DNA from: Streptomyces avicenniae
Lineage (GTDB): Bacteria; Actinomycetota; Actinomycetes; Streptomycetales; Streptomycetaceae
Assembly (NCBI RefSeq): GCF_000719135.1
Contig: NZ_JOEK01000017.1
Location: 1 to 64,000 of the forward strand
Length of the DNA: 64,000 bases
Direction: 5' to 3'
Shown here: one piece after another, positions 58,488-64,000 of the stretch
Layout: every line of letters starts with the position of its first letter
Numbering within the stretch: the stretch's first letter is position 1
The notes under the pieces: generated by a model
Told to the model about the DNA's origin: nothing
What the model saw: only the letters and a program-made list of their open reading frames with translations
Database searches by the model: none
Position numbers and translations under genes: made by a program

Positions 58488-59120
58488 ATGCCCCAGCCCG
58501 CCACCGAGCCCGCCAACCGCTTCGAGCGCCGCAGGGCCAGGACACGGCAGGCGCTCGTCGCCGCGGCCCGCGGCATCCTCGCCGAGCAGGGCGGCACGGA
58601 CGTCAGCATCCAGGAGATCGCGGACCGCGCGGACGTCGGCTTCGGCACCTTCTACAACCACTTCGAGACGAAGACCGCCCTCTTCGACGCCGCCGTCGCG
58701 GACGCGCTGGAGGAGTACGGGCGGCTGCTCGACACCGTGACCGAGGGCATCGCCGACCCGGCCGAGACGGTCGCCACCGGCGTCCGGCTGACGCTGCGCC
58801 TGGCGGCCACCCACCCGGAGATCACGCAGATCCTGCGCTACCGCGGGCTCCAGCACATCCACGCAGGGACCGGGCTCGGCCCGCGCGCCCTGCGCGACCT
58901 CCGGGCGGGCGCGGCGTCAGGCCGCTTCGCCGTCGAGGACCCGCGGCTCGCGCTGGGGGCGGTCGGGGGCTCGATCCTCGGCATGCTCCAGCTCCACACG
59001 CTGGAGGCCCTGGACGCGGCGGCCGGGGAGCGGATGGCTGAGCTGGTCCTGCGCATGCTCGGACTGCCCGCGGACGAGGCGCACGACGTCGCCCGGCGCC
59101 CGCTGCCCCCGCTCCCCTGA
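58488..59120 (+). CDS. TetR-family regulator
   Basis: The 210-residue protein has the TetR DNA-binding domain (LVAAARGILAEQGGTDVSIQ; IADRADVGFGTFYNHFETK; residues about 22-70) and a helical ligand-binding domain. Its location as last gene of the aromatic operon suggests it represses that operon and is released by a pathway aromatic. It is followed by a perfect hairpin terminator at 59154-59177. Confidence 0.92.
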   Translation: MPQPATEPANRFERRRARTRQALVAAARGILAEQGGTDVSIQEIADRADVGFGTFYNHFETKTALFDAAVADALEEYGRLLDTVTEGIADPAETVATGVRLTLRLAATHPEITQILRYRGLQHIHAGTGLGPRALRDLRAGAASGRFAVEDPRLALGAVGGSILGMLQLHTLEALDAAAGERMAELVLRMLGLPADEAHDVARRPLPPLP

Positions 59121-59153
59121 CCCGGCCCGGCCTGACCCGGCCCGGCCCGGGGA

Positions 59154-59177
59154 GGGAGCGCGGGCGCCCGCGCTCCC
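59154..59177. terminator. Bidirectional terminator
   Basis: GGGAGCGCGGGC and GCCCGCGCTCCC form a perfect palindrome; folded with a small loop it gives a strong hairpin between the convergent TetR and SOD-like genes. Confidence 0.8.
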
Positions 59178-59189
59178 CCGCCGTCGCCG

Positions 59190-59780
59190 TCAGCCCTGCG
59201 CCGCGCCCGCGAACGGGACGGTGAAGCACGCCAGCCGGTCCCCGGCCACGCCGCCGTGGCCCGTCGCGTGCTCGTGGACGACGACCGAGGCCGCCTCGCC
59301 CTCGCGGAAGACCCAGCCCTTCCCGGCCACCGCGCTGCCCGCGCCCTCGCCGCCCGCCGTGAAGTCGAGCCACACCTCGTTCTCCTCGGTGGCGACGCCC
59401 GGCACATTCTGGTAATGGGGCCCCGAGGACGCCGGATCGGCCCCGCACGGCGCCGTGTGGACGTGCGCTCCGTACGTGCGGCCGGGCACCAGACCGCCCA
59501 CGAACAGGTCGATCACCATCCGGTCCCCGGTGACGCGCTGCCCGACGCGGACGTGTGCCCCGGCGGGCACCAGCGCCTCGTCGTACGTCACCGCGACCGG
59601 CACCTCGCCCGTCTCCCCGACCGGCCCGAACTCCCCCTTGGCGCGCAGCCAGTGCTCGGCCTCCTCTGCGCCCTCGGCGCCCGGCCCCGCTCCGGGGACC
59701 GCCCCCGCGGGCGCCGCGCCCACGCCCAGCACCACCGTCGCCGCCATCGCGACCGCCCCGCTCATGACCCGTGCCTTCAC
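59190..59780 (-). CDS. Secreted Cu/Zn-superoxide-dismutase-like protein
   Basis: The 196-residue protein has a signal peptide (ARVMSGAVAMAATVVLGVGA, cleaved near APAGA). A SOD_Cu-like domain follows: the metal histidines in TYGAHVHTAPCG, the bridging histidine in SGPHYQNV, and VVVHEHATGHGG near the C-terminus. The loop with the zinc aspartate is not clear, so enzymatic activity is uncertain; some Streptomyces relatives bind metal without being classical SODs. GTG 59780 has GGAG five bases upstream. Confidence 0.82.
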   Translation of the reverse strand: MKARVMSGAVAMAATVVLGVGAAPAGAVPGAGPGAEGAEEAEHWLRAKGEFGPVGETGEVPVAVTYDEALVPAGAHVRVGQRVTGDRMVIDLFVGGLVPGRTYGAHVHTAPCGADPASSGPHYQNVPGVATEENEVWLDFTAGGEGAGSAVAGKGWVFREGEAASVVVHEHATGHGGVAGDRLACFTVPFAGAAQG

Positions 59781-60027
59781 CGCTGCTCCTCGTGCTCGTC
59801 CGCTCTGACGCGCCACCTCACGCACACCGTGCCGGGCAGCGTCCGGGACCACCCTGCCCACGTGGACGTTGAGATGCCCGCCACACGCACCCATGTGCAC
59901 CGGGTGGGGGACGCGGGCGTACGCTTTACGGCGGAACCACCACGTTCGATCGCGCGTCCTACTGGGACACGCGGCCCACCCCGGTGAGAGCCGGGAGACA
60001 GGGGCGGAGCGGAAGACGGGGAGCGCT

Positions 60028-60690
60028 GTGCAGGAGACCTTGGGGATACTGCTCTACGCCCCGTGGATCTACGTCGTGGTGGCGCTGTCCATCCTGCTCG
60101 ACGTGTTCGTCCCGGTGCTCCCGAGCGGTGCCCTGGTGGTCGCCGCCGCGACCGTGGCGGCGGGCACGGCGGCCGACGTCGCCGGTCTCCCGGGGCCAGG
60201 CGCCAACAGTCACCTGCCGCAGCTCTTCCTGCTGGGTGTGTGCGCGACGACCGCCTCCATCGCGGGCGACCTGCTCGCCTACGCCGCGGCCCTGCACGGC
60301 GGGCGCCGTTTCGACGGCGCGATCGCGCGCTCGCGCCGCCTGTCGGGCGCGCAGCAGCGGCTGGACTCCGCGCTGAAGCGCGGCGGCGGCTCGTTCGTCG
60401 TCCTCGCCCGCTTCGCCCCCGCCGGGCGGGCGGTCGTCAGTCTCGGCGCCGGGGTGTCGGGGCGCCGCAAGCGGGAGTTCCTGCCCTGGTCGGCGCTGGC
60501 CGCCGTCGTGTGGACCGTCTACAGCGTCGGCATCGGCTACCTCGGCGGCCAACTGCTGGGCGCCAGTTGGATCAGCACGGGGCTGTCCGTCGTCTTCCTG
60601 CTGGTGGCCGGGGGCGTCGCGCTGCGGCTGCTGCGGCCGGTCCCTGCGCCGCCCTCGCTTCCCGAGCCGGGCGCGACACCGCTTCCCTGA
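60028..60690 (+). CDS. DedA-family membrane protein (VTT domain)
   Basis: The 220-residue protein has the DedA/VTT pattern: a half-helix with VFVPVLPSGALVVAAATVAA, then FLLGVCATTASIAGDLLAYA, and the arginine-rich re-entrant motif FVVLARFAPAGRAVVSLGAG. These proteins act as lipid (undecaprenyl-phosphate or phosphatidylethanolamine) flippases or half-transporters. GTG 60028 has GGGGAG five bases upstream. It is divergent from the SOD-like gene. Confidence 0.9.
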   Translation: MQETLGILLYAPWIYVVVALSILLDVFVPVLPSGALVVAAATVAAGTAADVAGLPGPGANSHLPQLFLLGVCATTASIAGDLLAYAAALHGGRRFDGAIARSRRLSGAQQRLDSALKRGGGSFVVLARFAPAGRAVVSLGAGVSGRRKREFLPWSALAAVVWTVYSVGIGYLGGQLLGASWISTGLSVVFLLVAGGVALRLLRPVPAPPSLPEPGATPLP

Positions 60691-60741
60691 CGGCCCGCAC
60701 CCCGACCGTTCCCGGCGGGCGGACGTCCTCCTCCTGGCACG

Positions 60742-61203
60742 TCAGCGCGACGGCGAATCCGCGGCGTCGGGGCGCCGGTCGTGGTGGTCGAGCAGGGTGG
60801 ACAACAGCGCGGTCAGCCGCTGCCGCTCCTCGGCGGACAGCGGGGCCAGCAGCGCCTCCTGGGACGCGGCCAGCCGTTCCTCAAGCACCCGGAGCTGCCG
60901 CGTGCCCGCGTCGGTCAGCGTGATGATGTTGCGCCGCCGGTCGGCGGGGTCGGGGGCGCGCTCGACGAGGCCGCGTCCGGCCAGTTCGTTGACCGTCGCG
61001 ACCATGTCGCTGACGTGGATCTCCGTACGGCGCCCCAGGGCGGCCTGGCTGGCCGGGCCGAACTCCTCAAGCGTCGCGAGCAGCCGGTAGTGGTAGCCGC
61101 GGGCCTGGACGGACGCGAACTCGTCCGTCACCAGGCGGTGGGCGTGGTTGCCGGTCTGGGTGAGCAGCCAGCTCGGCATGGTCTTCCACCGTGGGTTCTC
61201 CAT
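60742..61203 (-). CDS. MarR-family regulator
   Basis: The 153-residue protein has the MarR winged helix: [21 protein letters not shown], the recognition helix [20 protein letters not shown], and the wing [16 protein letters not shown]. The start could be ATG 61203 or ATG 61179. Divergent from epoxide hydrolase with a perfect 8-8-8 dyad between them, which it probably binds. The inducer could be an epoxide or aromatic. Confidence 0.92.
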   Translation of the reverse strand: MENPRWKTMPSWLLTQTGNHAHRLVTDEFASVQARGYHYRLLATLEEFGPASQAALGRRTEIHVSDMVATVNELAGRGLVERAPDPADRRRNIITLTDAGTRQLRVLEERLAASQEALLAPLSAEERQRLTALLSTLLDHHDRRPDAADSPSR

Positions 61204-61231
61204 GCGGCGAGTCTACCGAATCGTTGGGTCC

Positions 61232-61255
61232 ACTAACGATTGGTGTATCGTTAGT
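61232..61255. promoter_or_regulatory. MarR operator
   Basis: ACTAACGA, eight bases, TCGTTAGT: a perfect dyad in the 113-base gap between the divergent genes. Related half-sites TCGTTGG (61221-61227) and ACGTTAG (61263-61269) flank it on the two sides. Confidence 0.75.
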
Positions 61256-61316
61256 CAGGCAAACGTTAGGGGCACCAACAATGGGGTCCCCGCACCAGCG
61301 CTCCGGAGTGCCGACC

Positions 61317-62411
61317 ATGACTGTGATCAAGCCGTTCCGCATCGACGTCCCCCAGGCCGACCTCGACGACCTGGCCGACCGCCTCTCCCGCACCCGCTGG
61401 CCCAACGAGCTGACCGACGCGGGCTGGGACTACGGCTTCCCGCTGGCACGCCTGAAGGAGCTGGCAGAACACTGGCGCACCCGCTACGACTGGCGCGCGC
61501 AGGAGGCCAGGCTCAACGAGCTGCCGCACTTCACCACCGAGATCGAGGGCCAGGACATCCACTTCGTCCACGTCAGGTCCCCCCGGCCCGACGCCCTCGC
61601 GCTGATCCTCACCCACGGCTGGCCCGGCTCCTTCCTGGAGTTCCTCGACGTGATCGAGCCGCTGTCGCGTGACTTCCACCTGGTGATCCCGTCCATCCCC
61701 GGCTTCGGCTTCTCCGGGCCGACCCACGAACGCGGCTGGGACGTCACGCGGGTCGCGCGGGCCTGGGCCGAGCTGATGGACCGCCTCGGGTACGAGCGCT
61801 ACGGCGCGCAGGGCGGCGACTTCGGCTCAGGCATCTCGACGGCGCTCGGCTCGGTGGCGCCCGAGCGGGTCGTCGGCGTGCACGTCAACTACCTGCCGAC
61901 CCGGCCCGCCCCGGACGCCGACGTCACCCTGACCGCGGCGGAGGAGGCCAGGCTCGACACGGTCAGGCGGCTGATGGCCAACCGCCCGCCCTACCAGGCG
62001 CTCCAGGCCACCACCCCGCAGACCCTCGGCTACGCGCTGACCGACTCGCCGGTCGGCCAGCTGGCGTGGATAGCCGAGCGCTTCGCGCAGTGGACCGACC
62101 CGGGCACGCCGGTCCCCGACGAGCGGATACTGACCGACGTCTCGCTGTACTGGCTGACCGCCACGGCGGCCTCGTCCGCACGGCTGACCCGCGAGTCCAC
62201 CCGGGGCGGCGGGGGGTGCCCGGTGCCGCTGGGCGTGGCGGTGTTCGCGCACGACATCACGCTGTCGGTGCGCCCGCTGGCCGAGCGCCTGTACGACATC
62301 AGGCACTGGTCGGAGTTCGAGCGCGGCGGCCACTTCGCGGCGATGGAGGTGCCCGAGCTGTTCGCCGGGGACGTGCGGGACTTCTTCCTCGGCCTCAGCC
62401 CGACCTCGTAG
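61317..62411 (+). CDS. Epoxide hydrolase
   Basis: The 364-residue protein has an N-terminal EHN lid region ([23 protein letters not shown]) and the alpha/beta-hydrolase core: oxyanion loop HGWPGS, nucleophile aspartate in [10 protein letters not shown], and the catalytic histidine in [12 protein letters not shown]. It adds water to an epoxide through an ester intermediate. ATG 61317 has GGAG eight bases upstream; ATG 61281 is an alternative. Likely controlled by the divergent MarR. Confidence 0.93.
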   Translation: MTVIKPFRIDVPQADLDDLADRLSRTRWPNELTDAGWDYGFPLARLKELAEHWRTRYDWRAQEARLNELPHFTTEIEGQDIHFVHVRSPRPDALALILTHGWPGSFLEFLDVIEPLSRDFHLVIPSIPGFGFSGPTHERGWDVTRVARAWAELMDRLGYERYGAQGGDFGSGISTALGSVAPERVVGVHVNYLPTRPAPDADVTLTAAEEARLDTVRRLMANRPPYQALQATTPQTLGYALTDSPVGQLAWIAERFAQWTDPGTPVPDERILTDVSLYWLTATAASSARLTRESTRGGGGCPVPLGVAVFAHDITLSVRPLAERLYDIRHWSEFERGGHFAAMEVPELFAGDVRDFFLGLSPTS

Positions 62412-63321
62412 CGCCCTCGCCTGGAGGGCCGGTGACGACGACGGTGACGCGCGTGCCCGGCGGCAGCAGCGGCCCGCCCGCGAGCCGGTGCACGGCGAGC
62501 AGCGCCTTGGCGACGTAGCGGCGCTCCACGCGCAGCCCGTGCCGGGCCTCGAAGGCGGTGGCGAACCGTTCCAGCTCGGGCGGCACACGGCCGTAGCCGC
62601 CGCCGTGATGGCCGTGGTCGATCGTCCAGTTGGCGAACGGGCGGCCCCAGCCCGCCGCGTGCAGGCGCGCCACCTCGCCCTCCAGGTAGCCGTCGCCGCG
62701 CAGCGCCGCCACCCCGAGCGCGCGGGCGCCCGGCGGCAGCCCGGCCGCTATCCCGGCGAGCGTCCCGCCCGTGCCCACCGCGCAGCAGACGACGTCACGC
62801 GCGCCGAGGTCGGGCAGCTCGGCCGCCGTCATGGCCGCGCCCCGGGCGGCGAGCGCGTTGGACCCGCCCTCGGGGACGACGTAGCAGCGGCCGTGCGCGC
62901 GCCGCAGCTCCTCCCGTACGCCCGGCTCGTCCAGGCCGCGCAGCAGCCGCCGGTAGTCGGCGCGGGAGACGAACGCGAGCCGCATCCCGTCCGCCTCGGC
63001 CGCCGCGAGGGACGGGTTGCGGGGCCGCGTGGCCAGCTCGTCGCCCCTTATGACGCCGGTGGCCGCGGGCCCGACGGCGGCGGCGACGGCCCGGATGTGG
63101 TGCGACCAGGCGCCGCCGAAGGTGAGCACGTGGGTGTGTCCCTGCTCGACGGCGGCCCGCAGGTTGGGCATGAGCTTGCGCCACTTGTTGCCGGGGATGC
63201 GGGCGTCGATCAGGTCGTCGCGCTTGAGCCGCAGCTCGACGCCCGCCCGGGACAGCGCCGGGTCGGACAGCGGCGTCAGGGGCGACGGCAGGGACGGCGT
63301 GACGGCCGGGAGCGACAGCAT
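62395..63321 (-). CDS. PLP enzyme, ACC deaminase/D-cysteine desulfhydrase family
   Basis: The 308-residue fold type II PLP enzyme has the lysine in [28 protein letters not shown] near residue 75, and the phosphate-binding Gly loop [10 protein letters not shown]. The family includes 1-aminocyclopropane-1-carboxylate deaminase and D-cysteine desulfhydrase; the latter is the more common true activity, and I cannot choose. ATG 63321 is preferred over in-frame codons upstream. The end overlaps the convergent epoxide hydrolase by 17 bases. Confidence 0.9.
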   Translation of the reverse strand: MLSLPAVTPSLPSPLTPLSDPALSRAGVELRLKRDDLIDARIPGNKWRKLMPNLRAAVEQGHTHVLTFGGAWSHHIRAVAAAVGPAATGVIRGDELATRPRNPSLAAAEADGMRLAFVSRADYRRLLRGLDEPGVREELRRAHGRCYVVPEGGSNALAARGAAMTAAELPDLGARDVVCCAVGTGGTLAGIAAGLPPGARALGVAALRGDGYLEGEVARLHAAGWGRPFANWTIDHGHHGGGYGRVPPELERFATAFEARHGLRVERRYVAKALLAVHRLAGGPLLPPGTRVTVVVTGPPGEGATRSG

Positions 63322-63455
63322 CGCGGCCACTCTAGGAAGGCCCGCGCCGGGCGGCGACGGCGGGGGCGCCACCGTTCAGTCATCCGTGCGAGCTGTCCCT
63401 CGTAAGCCGCACTGCGCGACCGTTCGTCACTGAGCGACTACGGAGCGGGAAACCT

Positions 63456-63477
63456 TGTGGGGAAGCGCTTCCCCACA
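63456..63477. promoter_or_regulatory. Perfect 22-bp palindrome, LacI-like operator
   Basis: TGTGGGGAAGC and GCTTCCCCACA meet without a spacer. The centre AAGCGCTT with symmetrical flanks is like LacI/GalR-family operators. It ends 15 bases before the holin gene start, in or near the promoter. It could also fold as a hairpin. Confidence 0.7.
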
Positions 63478-63492
63478 GAGTGGAGCCAGCTG

Positions 63493-63756
63493 ATGAAATC
63501 CGATCTCCCCGCCCCCTCCGACCTCGTCCGCACGGCGAGGACATATGTGACCGATCTCGTCGAACGGGTCGTCGCGACGTTCGTCGTGGCCGCCGCGGGT
63601 GTCGCCGTGGCGGCGGGTCCCGCCGACATGTTCTCGGCAAGTTTCTGGGAGACCGCGGGCGCCGCCGGGATCGCGGCGGCCGGGTCGCTCGTGAAGGGAC
63701 TCGCGGCCAAGCTGACCGGCGACCACAACAGCGCCAGCGCGGCACGCGGCGTCTGA
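63493..63756 (+). CDS. Phage r1t-type holin-like protein
   Basis: The 87-residue protein has the layout of r1t-type actinophage holins: a short amphipathic N-terminus (VRTARTYVTDLVERVV), helix 1 (ATFVVAAAGVAVAA), a short acidic/aromatic loop (GPADMFSASFWETAG) and helix 2 (AAGIAAAGSLVKGLAAKL) with a polar tail (DHNSASAARGV). Holins open the membrane for endolysin. No endolysin or other phage gene is near, so it is an orphan chromosomal copy with unknown role. ATG 63493 has GGAG eight bases upstream; GTG 63457 lies inside the palindrome and is unlikely. Confidence 0.72.
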   Translation: MKSDLPAPSDLVRTARTYVTDLVERVVATFVVAAAGVAVAAGPADMFSASFWETAGAAGIAAAGSLVKGLAAKLTGDHNSASAARGV

Positions 63757-63770
63757 CCGCCGGGGAACGC

Positions 63771-63803
63771 GACGGCGCCCCGCGTGGTGCGCGGGGCGCC
63801 GTC
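63771..63803. terminator. Terminator after holin
   Basis: GACGGCGCCCCGCG and CGCGGGGCGCCGTC form a perfect 14-bp stem with loop TGGTG, between the convergent holin-like and STAS genes. A short GTGCG tandem repeat (four copies) follows at about 63812-63831. Confidence 0.85.
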
Positions 63804-63832
63804 CGTCCTTCGTGCGGTGCGGTGCGGTGCGG

Positions 63833-64000
63833 TCAGAGCGCGCAGCGGCCACAGGGCCGCGGCAGGTCCACCAGCCGCATCAGCTTCTCCGGCTGGGGGC
63901 GCCATCCGCGCGCCATGACGATCCGGCCCGCGACCGGTTCCTCGTTGGCCAGCAGGTATGCCAGGCGCAGCCCGGCGAGGTCCATGAACGAGACCCCCGT
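63833..64000 (-). CDS. STAS-domain (anti-sigma factor antagonist) protein, C-terminal fragment
   Basis: The minus strand reads from the window edge to a stop at 63833-63835. The 55 residues include VSFMDLAGLRLAYLLANEEP, then GRIVMARGWRPQPEKLMRL and a C-terminal CGRC. The first stretch matches the STAS phosphorylation loop, where the usual serine of D(S/T)SG is replaced by D-L-A-G. The protein may therefore be unable to be phosphorylated there. The rest is outside the window. Confidence 0.75.
   Translation of the reverse strand, partial: TGVSFMDLAGLRLAYLLANEEPVAGRIVMARGWRPQPEKLMRLVDLPRPCGRCAL

Noticed and set aside
63493..63756. Prophage at the right edge
   Set aside because: Only one holin-like gene is present, with no endolysin, portal, capsid or integrase nearby; called an orphan holin instead.
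63812..63832. GTGCG pentamer tandem repeat
   Set aside because: Four short copies just past a terminator; too small to suggest function.

Overview
The window is very GC-rich (roughly 70% or more), with GTG starts, many ATGA/GTGA gene overlaps, purine-rich ribosome sites and actinobacterial families (ECF41-type sigma factor, RNase H/phosphatase fusion, C4 zinc-ribbon protein next to Nif3, class A RNase P RNA). It reads as a chromosomal contig from a Streptomyces or close relative. The first 48 bases are not genomic: they match an Illumina Nextera i7 adapter, so base 49 is the true contig end and truncates a DUF1365 gene.

Layout. 49-6470: lipid-modification-type FAD enzyme with DUF1365 partner, alpha/beta hydrolase, an HNH nuclease and a tiny membrane protein, then an MFS exporter divergent from a LysR regulator. 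6566-20456: one complete type I-C CRISPR-Cas locus. The cas genes (cas3, cas5, cas8c, cas7, cas4, cas1, cas2) run on the minus strand. Two plus-strand arrays flank them: array 1 with 18 repeats and array 2 with 31. Their leaders are homologous and ungapped over about 128 bp. Their repeats differ by changes that keep the hairpin paired. A heme-oxygenase-like (MpaB/latex-clearing family) gene sits between array 1 and cas2, with a relic CRISPR repeat behind it. A 560-bp non-coding insert with a 17-bp hairpin splits cas3 from cas5.

20666-37979: mostly conserved chromosome. It holds rnpB (overlapping the end of an EamA permease gene), AraC, YaaA, DUF2087, DoxX and the ECF41-type sigma factor, RNase H/phosphatase, zinc-ribbon protein (apparent CTG start), Nif3, a Streptomyces protein of unknown function, ArsR-SulP, a methyltransferase, a small multi-pass protein, DinB, and a coupled operon of membrane protein (frameshifted as read), glycosyltransferase, methyltransferase and alpha-toroid protein.

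38101-44054: a cobalamin riboswitch precedes five tightly coupled genes. They encode a secreted, membrane-anchored alpha/alpha-toroid protein, a second secreted anchored protein, and an ECF transporter (EcfT, a fused double ATPase, an S component). I read this as a vitamin B12 capture and import system. The two surface proteins recall the alpha and beta domains of animal intrinsic factor/transcobalamin, and the beta-like part looks circularly permuted. This is the most interesting system in the window.

44092-48710: a flavoprotein gene divergent from an XRE regulator, followed by four small overlapping genes of unknown function behind two strong palindromes, then a peptidoglycan-binding-domain protein with a 15-bp tandem repeat. 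48875-64000: a DHA2 exporter fused to a winged-helix domain, a HAD phosphatase, a SUKH-like protein, a four-gene aromatic meta-cleavage operon with its TetR regulator, a CuZn-SOD-like secreted protein, a DedA protein, MarR divergent from epoxide hydrolase, a PLP deaminase/desulfhydrase, an orphan r1t-type holin behind a perfect 22-bp palindrome, and the end of a STAS protein cut by the window edge.
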